Assembly (NCBI GenBank): GCA_023431185.1
Contig: JAEYXS010000108.1
Location: forward strand, 1-25,912
Length of the DNA stretch: 25,912 nt
Source of the DNA: Verrucomicrobiota bacterium
Lineage (GTDB): Bacteria > Verrucomicrobiota > Verrucomicrobiia > Limisphaerales > JAEYXS01
Direction of reading: 5' to 3'
The notes below the pieces were generated by a model. It was not told where the DNA came from. It searched no databases and worked only from the letters and a program-made list of their open reading frames with translations. The position numbers and the translations under genes are program-made. This document shows, one piece after another, positions 1 through 7,778 of this stretch; the stretch's first letter is position 1, and the number at the start of each line of letters is the position of its first letter.

Positions 1-380
1 GTCATGTACTTTGCATCGTGCAGACCGAAGTTGAAATGGATCACATCCCACTTGCCCGTGCCCAGCCACGCATCGATCTTCGCCGTGCCGTTCTTGGTCG
101 GTCCGCCATTCGTCGGGATACGATGCACATTCGCCTTTCCTTCAAGCAACTTGCGCACTGGCACCGTGTAACCGATGGAGATGGAATCCCCGATCAGCAG
201 CACGCGCGGCAAACCGGGCTGGTCCACGATGGCTGCCATCGCCGGATTCGGCGCAGCCTTCTTCACCGCTTTCTTGGGTTCGACCGCCTTCGTGTCCTTC
301 GCCTTCTCCTGCGCCATCGCAGGTATGGCCAAGGCCAGAGCCAGCACAGCACCCGCCATCCGCAGCATCAATTTTTTCAT
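1..380 (-). CDS. Exported SGNH/GDSL-type hydrolase, C-terminus beyond window edge
   Basis: The first 126 or so residues are visible; the rest lies left of position 1. The ATG at 380 is followed by a Sec-type signal peptide (MKKLMLRMAGAVLALALAIP, then AMAQ), a short Lys/Ala/Pro-rich linker, and the SGNH block I motif LLIGDSIS, where the Ser is the expected nucleophile. Further on, NGG and FNFGLHD fit the oxyanion-hole blocks of SGNH hydrolases. Members usually cleave ester bonds such as acetyl groups on carbohydrates; the substrate here cannot be told. It begins 27 bp after the stop of the DUF6807 gene on the same strand, so the two are probably cotranscribed and both products exported. The catalytic Asp/His block would be in the missing part. 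I am confident of the family, not of the substrate. Confidence 0.85.
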   Translation of the reverse strand, partial: MKKLMLRMAGAVLALALAIPAMAQEKAKDTKAVEPKKAVKKAAPNPAMAAIVDQPGLPRVLLIGDSISIGYTVPVRKLLEGKANVHRIPTNGGPTKNGTAKIDAWLGTGKWDVIHFNFGLHDAKYM

Positions 381-407
381 AAGCTTGTTAAGTTGAACCG
401 TTCCCGA

Positions 408-1421
408 TCACCTCTTCTCCTTCGCATACGCCGTGTATGCCGCCTCGATCCCCGCCGCCTTCGGCTCGCCCTTATGCAGGATGACACGATGCCGCAGCAC
501 CAGCTTGTCACCGGACTTAAGCGTGATCGTTCCATCCGGCGCATTCTTATCGAGACTCTTCGTGCCGAACGGATTCGCCGTCAGCAGACCATACGTCCGC
601 ACGTGCCACGGTGTGGGATGACGGAAGCTAGAGGGATGATTCAACATCGTGATCCCCACCATTTCGCCTTCCAAGGGCCCATAGTAAGAGCACCAAGTAG
701 CGCGCGTGCCCCAGGCATCCTTGTCCACCTTGCCCTCGCTCGTGAGAATTTTTCCGCCCAGCTTCTTGTCCACCGCCATCACCGTCGGCACCCGCACGCT
801 GAAGCCCGCATCCTTCGCATCTTCCAAGCTCACCTCACCCGCCGTCGCCTTGAACTCGATATCGCAGTCGATGATGTGATTGCCCTTCTCCACGCGGAAC
901 GTATAGCGCCGTTCATCCTCCATGAGCTTCTTGCCTTTCGCATCGAAATAATCGTTGACACTCACGACCACCACCTTGTCGGGGGTTACGCTCGTTTCCT
1001 TGAACTCACGATGCTTCGTGCTGCCCATGCGCAGGCCGCGCGCCTTCATACTTTCGCTCTTCGTGCCTTCCACGCTCTTCGGTTCATGCCAGGTATCTGC
1101 TCCGTTCACTCCCTCATGACCGAACCAGATGCCGCGATGATGCGGATGATCCTGCTGCTCCGTCTTGATATCCGCCATGGGATATGCCCGCGTCATCGGC
1201 TGGCCCGTCGGCCCCATCACGGGCCAGAGGTAGGGCTTGTTGGAATCGCCCTTGAGGACGTATTTCGTGAACAGCTTGCCGTTGTGATTGATGGTCAGAC
1301 CTTCATTGGTCTTTTCCACGGCGAAGCCGGCGGGCTTGTCGGCTGCCAGCAATGGCATGGCCAGGCTCATTGCGACTAGCAAGGCCGTCCGACGGGAAAT
1401 CTTGGTGAAATAGGTGCTCAT
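408..1421 (-). CDS. Exported DUF6807 (PmoA-like) family protein
   Basis: A 337-residue protein if started at the ATG at 1421 (MSTYFTKISRRTALLVAMS). That start gives a clean N-terminal signal with a twin-Arg-like SRRTALL segment and an AxA-type cleavage region before DKPAGFAV, so export by Sec or Tat is likely. The frame stays open further upstream, but those codons run into the divergent dnaJ-like gene and look spurious. The family hallmark is the DHPHHRGIWFGHEGVNGADTW region, rich in His and Trp, and GEMVGITMLNHPSSFRHPTPWHVR follows later. Proteins of this kind are common in Planctomycetes and Verrucomicrobia near carbohydrate-related genes; the PmoA name comes from annotation transfer and does not mean methane monooxygenase. 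The SGNH hydrolase gene follows in the same direction. Biochemical role unknown. Confidence 0.8.
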   Translation of the reverse strand: MSTYFTKISRRTALLVAMSLAMPLLAADKPAGFAVEKTNEGLTINHNGKLFTKYVLKGDSNKPYLWPVMGPTGQPMTRAYPMADIKTEQQDHPHHRGIWFGHEGVNGADTWHEPKSVEGTKSESMKARGLRMGSTKHREFKETSVTPDKVVVVSVNDYFDAKGKKLMEDERRYTFRVEKGNHIIDCDIEFKATAGEVSLEDAKDAGFSVRVPTVMAVDKKLGGKILTSEGKVDKDAWGTRATWCSYYGPLEGEMVGITMLNHPSSFRHPTPWHVRTYGLLTANPFGTKSLDKNAPDGTITLKSGDKLVLRHRVILHKGEPKAAGIEAAYTAYAKEKR

Positions 1422-1544
1422 GTGTATGTCCCACCAATACCGTCCCGGCAGGACTTCGTCACGCAGAGAATATCGACCACTCAACCGCACCGGCAAAGCA
1501 TCCCCAATGACTTGTTGTCTGCCTGCTGGCTCCCCATTACTATC

Positions 1545-2300
1545 ATGTCCTTGGCAAACATTGAACCAGACTATTACGCGATCCTCGGGCTTGACCAGAA
1601 GTGCACGAATGAGCAGATCCGCGCGGCCTATCGCATCCTCGCCAAGCGCTTTCATCCGGATGTGAATCACGGCTCGGCCGAGGCCGTCGCACGCACGCGG
1701 GAACTGAACGCCGCCTACGAGGTGCTCAACCAGCCTGCCGAACGGCGCGCATACGACGAGTCCCGCGCGGTTCGCGCCGCCAATATTGCCCAGGACTCAG
1801 CCCGGCGTGGTGGGACCATCGAACGCAACATCGCCAAAGATGTCAGCCTGCGGCTGGAAGATTTTTTACGGGGCACCTCTTTGGATGTGAAAGTAAGTGA
1901 TTCCGGCAATCCCGACGGCCCGGAGACTTACCAACTGGTGATTCCTCCCGGAACAGCTCCCGGCATACGCCTCCGCATCCCCCGCACTGGCGCTTACCAA
2001 GGCGGGTTTGTGATTATCCGCACGAAAGCTCTGCCGGGTTTTCGTTTCAAGCTCCGCGGCTCCGATCTGCGCTGTGACCTGAAGATCACCACCAAGCTGG
2101 CCACCCAGGGCGGTGTCACGACGCTAACCGGTGTCACCGGCTCACTCATCCGGGTCCAGATACCCGCTGGAATCGTGCGGGGCGATGTCGTCCGTGTCGC
2201 CGGTGAAGGATTGCCCAAACCTCGCGGTGGCCGGGGCGATTTGATTGTCCGTATCCTCTACCAACCCGAGGTCAGGATCACCCGCAGCTCAAAACGCTGA
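1545..2300 (+). CDS. DnaJ-class co-chaperone, CbpA-like (no zinc finger)
   Basis: 251 residues from the ATG at 1545. An N-terminal J domain spans about residues 8-70 (DYYAILGLD ... AYRILAKRFHPDVN ... ELNAAYEVL) and carries the diagnostic HPD at residues 37-39, which stimulates the DnaK ATPase. A short linker leads to a C-terminal substrate-binding region with two beta-rich halves (LRLEDFLRGTSLDVKV ... VIPPGTAPGIRLRIP, then LATQGGVTTLTG ... VQIPAGIVRGDVVRVAGEGLP). There is no CxxCxGxG zinc-finger repeat and no Gly/Phe-rich tract of full length, so it resembles CbpA rather than DnaJ. The upstream in-frame extension to 1422 lacks J-domain similarity and overlaps the divergent leader, so I rejected it. 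It points head-on at the 54-residue basic peptide gene, 19 bp away, and has no dnaK or grpE neighbour here. Confidence 0.85.
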   Translation: MSLANIEPDYYAILGLDQKCTNEQIRAAYRILAKRFHPDVNHGSAEAVARTRELNAAYEVLNQPAERRAYDESRAVRAANIAQDSARRGGTIERNIAKDVSLRLEDFLRGTSLDVKVSDSGNPDGPETYQLVIPPGTAPGIRLRIPRTGAYQGGFVIIRTKALPGFRFKLRGSDLRCDLKITTKLATQGGVTTLTGVTGSLIRVQIPAGIVRGDVVRVAGEGLPKPRGGRGDLIVRILYQPEVRITRSSKR

Positions 2301-2319
2301 AGGCCGGAGTACCAGTCGA

Positions 2320-2484
2320 TCACGCGGGCTGACTAGGCTCGGCCGGGGGCGTCGCAGCTTCGGTCTCATTAGTGACAGGTCCAGCCGCCGCTTCTGCGGC
2401 CTTGTTCTTGCGCTTCTCCTCTTTCTTGGCCTTTTTCTCCAACTCGCGGCGGCGTTTTTCGAACTGATAATTAGGTGTAGCCAT
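2320..2484 (-). CDS. Small basic Lys/Arg/Glu-rich peptide, 54 residues
   Basis: ATG at 2484 gives a 54-residue product beginning MATPNYQFEKRRRELEKKAK and continuing as a highly charged helix (KEEKRKNKAAEAAA), then an acidic/Pro-rich tail ending PPAEPSQPA before a TGA at 2320. The opening MATPNY.(F/Y)EKR.RE is one I recognise from small conserved hypothetical proteins in many Gram-negative bacteria, which supports a real gene despite its size. A GGTGGGAG stretch lies upstream but rather far from the start. It converges with the dnaJ-like gene, with only 19 bp between stops. Function is unknown; the composition suggests a coiled, nucleic-acid- or ribosome-associated peptide, which is inference only. 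Confidence 0.65.
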   Translation of the reverse strand: MATPNYQFEKRRRELEKKAKKEEKRKNKAAEAAAGPVTNETEAATPPAEPSQPA

Positions 2485-2608
2485 GTATTCGGCTCGCAAT
2501 CTCCCACCTGCAACTGAGGATGGCGAGTTCCAAAAACAGCTTGAGCCCTACCTTTTGCCCATGTCAGTGCAACCTCTGCCTCCTCTCCCTTCTCACCAGT
2601 CCATCCCG

Positions 2609-4507
2609 TTATTTATGGAAAACCACCTTCAGCGCCTCCACCAGCTTCTCCTGGGTGAATGGTTTCTCCAGCAAGGCACTGATGCCCAGGCTCTTGAATT
2701 CTTTCATCTCGCGCTCGTCCAACCGCCCGCTGGCGATGATGACACCGACATCGGGCGACATCCGTTTGAGCACCCTGACAAATGCCAGCCCATCCATGTG
2801 CGGCATATGCACGTCCGTCAGCACCACCCGTAATTCCGTCCGCTTCTCCGCCACTTTGATCAACGCCTCCGTGCCGTCCACCGCCGTGATCACATTGAAG
2901 TTCAGGGCCGTCAACACCGCCCGGGCTGCCTGACGCACCACCGGCTCATCATCAGCCACCAAGATGTACTCGCCATTGCCGCGAAACGCATCCGGCTGCT
3001 TCTCCACTGTCACCGCAGCCGTATTTCCGCCATCCGCCGGCAGATAAATGGTAAACGTTGTCCCTTGGCCGGGTACGGAATAAACCCGGATAAAGCCCCC
3101 GTGGCTCTTGATGATTCCCATGACCGTCGAAAGCCCCAGCCCCGTACCCTTGTCCGGCCCCTTCGTGCTGAAAAATGGTTCAAAGATGCGTTCCACCACC
3201 TCTGGCGGAATTCCCGTCCCGGTATCAGTCACCCGCCAGACGACATAGCTGCCCGGCACTGCTTCTGGAACTGAGCTAGCGTAAGCAGCGTCAATCTCCA
3301 CATTCTCCGCCTCCAAAGTAAGCGTGCCGCCATTGGGCATCGCATCCCGGGCGTTGACGCACAGGTTCAGTAAAACCTGATGAAGCTGGGTGTTGTCGCC
3401 CAAAATGGTTCTCAAGCCCTTGGCATAATTGGTCTGCAGGCTGATGCTCTTGGGAAAAGTCCCCCGGATGATCTTTTCCATCTCTTTTAACAAGTGCTGG
3501 GGCTGGATGAGCAGGCGCGCGCCTTCAACCCCTTTGGCAAAGGTAAGGAGCTGCCGCACCATGTCGGCCCCGCGCTTGGCACTGGTTTCCACCATGTCGA
3601 TCAGCTTGGTCGCATCCGGATACTCCATCCTCAACAGCTCCACCGTCATGAGGATGGGAGCCAGCGCGTTGTTCAGGTCATGCGCCACACCGCCCGCCAA
3701 CGTGCCCAGGCTCTCGAGTCTTTGAGTGCGCAGCATCTGCCGCTCCACCCGCTTGCGTTCCGTGATATCCGTGTTGATGATCAGGACGGACTTGGGATTG
3801 CCCCGGACATCATCGTGCAACAGCGTGCGCCGGCTCTCCACGATGATCTCTTTGCCACTCTTGGTGGTTTGCCTCAACTCCCCCACCCATTCCCCTTTTT
3901 CCAGCAGCAACCGCCGGGCTTCCTCATGGCGCTCCGAACTGTCGGTGGAGAAAAGCTCATCCGCCCGCTTGCCGATCACCTCATCCGCCCGCCAGCCGTA
4001 GAGGCGCTCCGCCCCCTTGTTCCAGTAGATGATGCTTTGCTCCAGGTTCCTGACATAGATGGCGTCCTGCGTCTTGTCCAGCAACGCCGCCTGCTCCCGG
4101 ATCCGCACTTCCGCCTCTTGCCGTTTGCGAAAATCCTCGGCTTCCGTCAGGGCCCGCTTCACCGCTGCTGGAAGGCGGTCAAGCCGCTGCTTGAGGAGAT
4201 AATCCGTAGCCCCGTGCTGTAGGCACTTCACCGCATCTTCTTCACCGATGGAACCGGAGATGAGCATCACCGGCGTGACCGGATGCTTTTCTCGCACCAG
4301 CTTCAAGGCGGTTATGCCGTCATAGTCCGGCAGATTATAGTCACACAGGACGAGCTGAAATTGCCCGCTCGCCAGCGCGGCTTCAAAGCTTTGCCGGTTG
4401 TCCACATGCGTGATCTCGCAGACCAATCCGCCCGCCTCCAGTTTTCCCAGGATCAGTTCGGCATCCCGCGAACTGTCCTCCAGATGCAGTATTTGTATTG
4501 GTTTCAT
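2609..4507 (-). CDS. Hybrid sensor histidine kinase: REC-PAS-HisKA-HATPase-REC
   Basis: 632 residues, no membrane segment, so cytoplasmic. Receiver 1 covers about 4-120 with acceptor D56 (LVLCDYNLP). A PAS domain covers about 135-252 (DAIYVRNLEQSIIYWNKGAERLYGW is cut across it; it ends DITERK). HisKA has the H-box LAGGVAHDLNNALAP with H276. The HATPase has N386 in the N box, DTGTGIPP as G1 and GTGLGLS as G2. Receiver 2 covers about 512-630 with D565 (VVLTDVHMPHMDG) and K615. An N-terminal receiver means it is probably phosphorylated or gated by an upstream kinase, most simply the CHASE3 kinase encoded two genes before it. It lies 38 bp after the single-domain receiver gene on the same strand. 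No DNA-binding domain is present, so the final output must be elsewhere. Confidence 0.92.
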   Translation of the reverse strand: MKPIQILHLEDSSRDAELILGKLEAGGLVCEITHVDNRQSFEAALASGQFQLVLCDYNLPDYDGITALKLVREKHPVTPVMLISGSIGEEDAVKCLQHGATDYLLKQRLDRLPAAVKRALTEAEDFRKRQEAEVRIREQAALLDKTQDAIYVRNLEQSIIYWNKGAERLYGWRADEVIGKRADELFSTDSSERHEEARRLLLEKGEWVGELRQTTKSGKEIIVESRRTLLHDDVRGNPKSVLIINTDITERKRVERQMLRTQRLESLGTLAGGVAHDLNNALAPILMTVELLRMEYPDATKLIDMVETSAKRGADMVRQLLTFAKGVEGARLLIQPQHLLKEMEKIIRGTFPKSISLQTNYAKGLRTILGDNTQLHQVLLNLCVNARDAMPNGGTLTLEAENVEIDAAYASSVPEAVPGSYVVWRVTDTGTGIPPEVVERIFEPFFSTKGPDKGTGLGLSTVMGIIKSHGGFIRVYSVPGQGTTFTIYLPADGGNTAAVTVEKQPDAFRGNGEYILVADDEPVVRQAARAVLTALNFNVITAVDGTEALIKVAEKRTELRVVLTDVHMPHMDGLAFVRVLKRMSPDVGVIIASGRLDEREMKEFKSLGISALLEKPFTQEKLVEALKVVFHK

Positions 4508-4545
4508 GTGGTCTCAACGAAAAATGGATCACAGCTCGCGCATGA

Positions 4546-5001
4546 CTATAATTGCCGGCCTGCCGTCCCCGGAGGCGGTTCATTGAGCACGGCCCAAAAC
4601 ACCCCCAACTGTTTCACCGCCTCCACGAACCCCTGAAACTTCACCGGCTTGACGACATAGGCATTTACGCCCAGTTCATAACTGCGGATCAAATCCTGCT
4701 CCTCCCGGGAGGAAGTCATCACCACTACCGGTATGACCTTGAGTTTGGCGTCGCCCTTGAGCTGCCGCAGCACTTCCAGCCCATCCACCTTCGGCATTTT
4801 CAGGTCCAGCAAAATCACCGCCGGCAATCCCTCCGGCCGGGCGGCAAAATCTCCCCGCTGATACAGGTAGTCCAGCGCCTCCGCTCCGTCTTGTAGATGC
4901 ACGACCTCGTTTGCCAGCAGATGCTCCTTGAGGGCGTCCATCACCAGCTCCGCATCACGTGAGCTGTCTTCTACGAGCAGTATTCTTTTGAGTGAATTCA
5001 T
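4546..5001 (-). CDS. Single-domain response regulator (CheY/Rcp1-like receiver)
   Basis: 151 residues forming one receiver domain: acidic pair E11/D12 near the start (ILLVEDSSRDAEL), phosphoacceptor D66 in VILLDLKMPKVDG, T96 in VVMTSS, and K118 in YVVKPV. A 20-residue tail rich in Pro/Gly follows, with no output domain. The insertion after helix 2 (YLYQRGDFAARPEGLP) is typical of Rcp1-type regulators that partner phytochrome-like PAS kinases, and the adjacent kinase has that kind of HisKA. It lies between the two kinase genes, with 38-bp gaps on both sides, and opens with a receiver sequence closely like that of the hybrid kinase (LEDSSRDAEL versus VEDSSRDAEL), which suggests duplication. It probably shuttles phosphate between the two kinases. 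Confidence 0.92.
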   Translation of the reverse strand: MNSLKRILLVEDSSRDAELVMDALKEHLLANEVVHLQDGAEALDYLYQRGDFAARPEGLPAVILLDLKMPKVDGLEVLRQLKGDAKLKVIPVVVMTSSREEQDLIRSYELGVNAYVVKPVKFQGFVEAVKQLGVFWAVLNEPPPGTAGRQL

Positions 5002-5039
5002 GATTGTCCTCTGGCTAATTGACCATTGTGGCTTGGTTC

Positions 5040-6869
5040 TTATTCATGATTGGCGGCGGCCATCGCAGTGAACCCTTTGCTTCGCCCATTTGCATCGTCC
5101 GGAGCAACGGCTTTCAGCGTGAAATAGAAGGTGGCCCCTTTGCCGCTCTCACCTTCGGCCCAAGTCCGGCCACCATGCCTCGAAATGATGCGCCTCACCG
5201 TCGCCAGCCCGATACCCGTCCCCTCAAACTCTTCCGCCCGGTGCAACCGCTGAAAGACACCAAATAGTTTGTGCCCATACTTCATGTCGAACCCCGCGCC
5301 ATTGTCCCGCACAAAGAACACGGCCCTCCCATCCTCCTCACCCGCCTGGCCGATCTCGATTTCCGCCGGATCGCGTTTACGGCTGTATTTGACCGCGTTG
5401 CCGAGCAAATTGGAGAACACCTGCTTCAGCATGGCTGCATCCCCCTGCACATTTGGCAGGGATGCGATCTTCCAGTTGATATTTCGTCCTTTGGTGGCCA
5501 TCTCCAGCCCCTTGATCGTTTCCCGCACACATACATCCAGACTGACGGCCGACTCATGGAATTCGATCCGTCCCATTCGGGAAAAAGCCAGCAGATCATC
5601 GATCAACTGAGCCATCTCGACGCTGGCATCCGTGATGACCTTCAGATAGCGCTTGGCCTTGTCGGAAAGCTGGCCTTCCGTGACTCCAGTCAGCATCTCC
5701 ACATATCCATGGATGTGCCGCAACGGTGCCCGCAAGTCGTGCGACACCGAGTAGGAGAAGGACTCAAGTTCCTTGTTGGCGTTCTCCAGCTCGTTCGTGC
5801 GGTTTTGCAGATCATGGTTCAGTTTCAGGATTCGCTCCTCATCCGCCTTGCGTTCGGTTATGTCCCGTGCCACACAGAACATCAGCCGGTCTTCCTGCGA
5901 CCAGATTGCTGACCAAACGATGGGCACCATCACCCCATCCTTCCGCCGGTAACGGTTCTCAAAATCCCGCACCGGTTGGCCGGCCATGACACTCAGGGCG
6001 GCTTCATTCGTCTTGGTCACATCATCCGCATGGACCAGATCGATGTATTTCTTCCCCGCCAGTTCCGACGGCGGATAGCCCAAGACTTTCTCACAGGCGG
6101 CACTAAGGAAAACAAACCGTCCCTGCTCATCGATCGTGCAGATCATATCCAGTGAATGATCCATTATGAGCTGGTTCGCCCGCAGCAATCTGCCCAGCTC
6201 GGCATTGCGCGCTCGCAATTCCAGTTGTGACTGGTGGCGTAACTGGTTCTCACGAATGACCAGCGTGAATACGGCTCCGAGCACCATGAAACTCAGCGTG
6301 GTGCCGATGAGCGTGATCAGCCGGGCCTTGCTTGCCTCCAGTCCTGTGGCCAGCGTCCGCTCTTCCAGCAATCTGCGTTCCTCCAGATCCATCCGCGTGA
6401 GCGCACTGCGGATCTGGTCCATCAACGCCTTGCCCTGCCCGCTGGCCACCAACTGTCGCGCCGGTTCCAGCCCGGAGTCCTGCCGGGTGGCGATGATCGC
6501 CTGTGCAAAAATCAATTCCTGCTCGATCAACGGTTCGAGAAGATCACACTCCCGCTGCTGCTTTGGATTGTCCCATGTCAGATTTCGGATGATCTGCAAT
6601 TGGCCTTTGACCTTGTCTGCCGATTCCTTATATGGCTCGAGAAAAGACGTTTCACCCGCCAGCACAAAGCCGCGGGCACCCGTCTCCACCTCCTCGATCC
6701 GCAGGCGCAGACGTACCAGCTTGTTCCGGACATCCTCGGTATGGCTTACCAAGCTCACCGTGTCCTGCATCCGTAGGGTGGTATGCCAGTTAAGCCAGGC
6801 CACTCCGCCCAATACGATCAATGCCAGGATAATTCCGGCCAGAAAAGTTCGGATTGAGGTCTGCTTCAT
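5040..6869 (-). CDS. Membrane sensor histidine kinase: CHASE3-PAS-HisKA-HATPase
   Basis: 609 residues. TM1 is at about 9-28, followed by a periplasmic helical CHASE3-type sensor (about 30-180; it contains VETGARGFVLAGETSFLEPY). TM2 is at about 183-206, then a coiled stretch, a PAS domain (about 231-345, ending RDITERKADEE) and a second coiled linker. HisKA has H377 in FSYSVSHDLRAPLRHIHGY. The HATPase has N491, DNGAGFD at 522-528 and GTGIGLA at 550-556. The kinase core is the bacteriophytochrome/Rcp1-partner type. Its ATG overlaps the TGA of the 77-residue ORF (TCAT at 6866-6869), and a GGAGG-type ribosome site sits just upstream inside that ORF, so translation is coupled. It is the membrane input of the signalling operon; the ligand is unknown. 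Confidence 0.93.
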   Translation of the reverse strand: MKQTSIRTFLAGIILALIVLGGVAWLNWHTTLRMQDTVSLVSHTEDVRNKLVRLRLRIEEVETGARGFVLAGETSFLEPYKESADKVKGQLQIIRNLTWDNPKQQRECDLLEPLIEQELIFAQAIIATRQDSGLEPARQLVASGQGKALMDQIRSALTRMDLEERRLLEERTLATGLEASKARLITLIGTTLSFMVLGAVFTLVIRENQLRHQSQLELRARNAELGRLLRANQLIMDHSLDMICTIDEQGRFVFLSAACEKVLGYPPSELAGKKYIDLVHADDVTKTNEAALSVMAGQPVRDFENRYRRKDGVMVPIVWSAIWSQEDRLMFCVARDITERKADEERILKLNHDLQNRTNELENANKELESFSYSVSHDLRAPLRHIHGYVEMLTGVTEGQLSDKAKRYLKVITDASVEMAQLIDDLLAFSRMGRIEFHESAVSLDVCVRETIKGLEMATKGRNINWKIASLPNVQGDAAMLKQVFSNLLGNAVKYSRKRDPAEIEIGQAGEEDGRAVFFVRDNGAGFDMKYGHKLFGVFQRLHRAEEFEGTGIGLATVRRIISRHGGRTWAEGESGKGATFYFTLKAVAPDDANGRSKGFTAMAAANHE

Positions 6870-7099
6870 CCAGCCCTCCTCGTCTCGCGAGCTGGCTGTC
6901 GGACACCCTCCACTGAATTCACGTCATCCGCACGATATGATGGCATGCATGACACTTGTTTGCGCTCTTCCTGAATCATCAATAACTGACTGACCACTGC
7001 CGTCAGCCGGTCGGATGCGACCGATGCCGTCGCCGTTGTTTCATCAGGATGGTGATGCTTCATCAATGGTTTGGCCTTGTGTGATTTGGTTAAGGACAT
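6866..7099 (-). CDS. Hypothetical 77-residue protein, first gene of the signalling operon
   Basis: ATG at 7099 is preceded by a strong purine-rich ribosome site (GGAGG shortly before the start, and another AGGAGG further up). The product is hydrophilic: a His cluster near residues 14-17 (MKHHHPDE), a Thr/Ala/Ser stretch, one plausible amphipathic helix (SDRLTAVVSQLLMIQEERKQ), then an Arg-rich end (VRQPARETRRAG). No family recognised; no signal peptide or membrane segment. The 4-bp overlap with the CHASE3 kinase start and the good ribosome site argue for translation. It may be a small regulator of the kinase or simply a translated leader that couples ribosome entry to the kinase gene; I cannot separate these. 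Confidence 0.6.
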   Translation of the reverse strand: MSLTKSHKAKPLMKHHHPDETTATASVASDRLTAVVSQLLMIQEERKQVSCMPSYRADDVNSVEGVRQPARETRRAG

Positions 7100-7305
7100 G
7101 GTTATCCTCCCTCCCCTCCTGCCGTTCAGCTTGCTCCTCTCCGTTGCTCACGCAAAGTAAAAAGATTAAACCAACAAATGTAGATCACCGGAAAACCTGC
7201 TTTCTACTACTGAAAAACGAAGCATTGCCACTTCGCAAATTTTGCCAAACCAGCACAAGAAAAGCTTGCTGGATGGAAGTGTCTTCATCCAAAACCAAAT
7301 GTATG

Positions 7306-7339
7306 TTGAGTCCATTAATCCCATGGCATTAAACTCAAC
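7306..7339 (+). promoter_or_regulatory. Stem-loop just before the phnA/yjdM start
   Basis: GTTGAGT at 7306-7312 pairs perfectly with ACTCAAC at 7333-7339, and inside it TTAAT (7316-7320) pairs with ATTAA (7328-7332). This gives a 12-bp stem with a 3-nt bulge and a 7-nt loop. It ends five bases before the chosen ATG at 7344, where no clear Shine-Dalgarno sequence exists. It could be an mRNA structure controlling ribosome access or a dyad operator. Function is inferred from position only. Confidence 0.4.
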
Positions 7340-7343
7340 CTCT

Positions 7344-7688
7344 ATGAGTAAACCTGCCTGCCCGATGTGCGAGATGGAAGATGTCCTCGAACATGCTGAC
7401 AAATACGAATGCGTCACCTGTGGCCATGAATGGGAACGCGCTGCGCAACCGGAAACACCAGTTGGCCCGCGCGTGGTCAAGGATGCTCACGGCAATGTCT
7501 TGGCCGATGGCGATCAAGTCATTCTCATCAAGGATTTGAAACTCGGCGGGGGCAATCAGGTGCTCAAAGGCGGCTCAAAATCCAAAGCCATCCGCCTGGT
7601 GGATGGCGATCATGAGATCTCCTGCAAAGTGGACGGCATCACCGTGGGGTTGAAAGCGTGCTTCGTGAAAAAAGTCCAAGAAAGCTAA
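7344..7688 (+). CDS. yjdM: PhnA/YjdM family zinc-ribbon protein
   Basis: 114 residues from the ATG at 7344 (MSKPACPMCEMED), which matches the family's usual length of about 110. The track-length frame begins 34 codons earlier, but that leader has no family similarity and contains the stem-loop. The N-terminal zinc ribbon has two CxxC pairs (C6/C9, CPMC; C23/C26, CVTCGHEW). The C-terminal PhnA domain contains VVKDAHGNVLADGDQVILIKDLKLGG, split here as a motif run of DAHGN...LADGD...IKDLK, then KGGSKSKAIRLV and a VGLKACFVKK end. Despite the old name phosphonoacetate hydrolase, this small family is not that enzyme, and its role in E. coli is unclear. It stands alone on the plus strand and ends at a good terminator. 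Confidence 0.88.
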   Translation: MSKPACPMCEMEDVLEHADKYECVTCGHEWERAAQPETPVGPRVVKDAHGNVLADGDQVILIKDLKLGGGNQVLKGGSKSKAIRLVDGDHEISCKVDGITVGLKACFVKKVQES

Positions 7689-7711
7689 ACCAACAATCTA
7701 GTTTGAAGAAT

Positions 7712-7759
7712 CAGCCCAAGGTAACCCACATTCGGGTTCGCCTTGGGCTGAAAGTTTTT
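7712..7759 (+). terminator. Rho-independent terminator after phnA/yjdM
   Basis: CAGCCCAAGG at 7712-7721 pairs perfectly with CCTTGGGCTG at 7741-7750. An inner AACCC/GGGTT pairing extends the stem, and a GTTTTTA tract follows. It lies 24 bp after the phnA stop. The convergent exported-protein gene ends at 7779, so the hairpin may also slow transcription from that side, though the U-tract there is poor. Confidence 0.85.
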
Positions 7760-7778
7760 ACGCTATTGAAGATGTGCC

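Noticed and set aside
18..1379. 453-codon plus-strand frame opposite the SGNH and DUF6807 genes
   Set aside because: Antisense shadow with unnatural Arg/His composition, spanning two real genes and their gap.
1515..1543. TTGTCT-17 bp-TACTAT promoter-like pair before the dnaJ-like gene
   Set aside because: The predicted transcript start would fall past the ATG at 1545, and the J domain requires that start or one very close to it.
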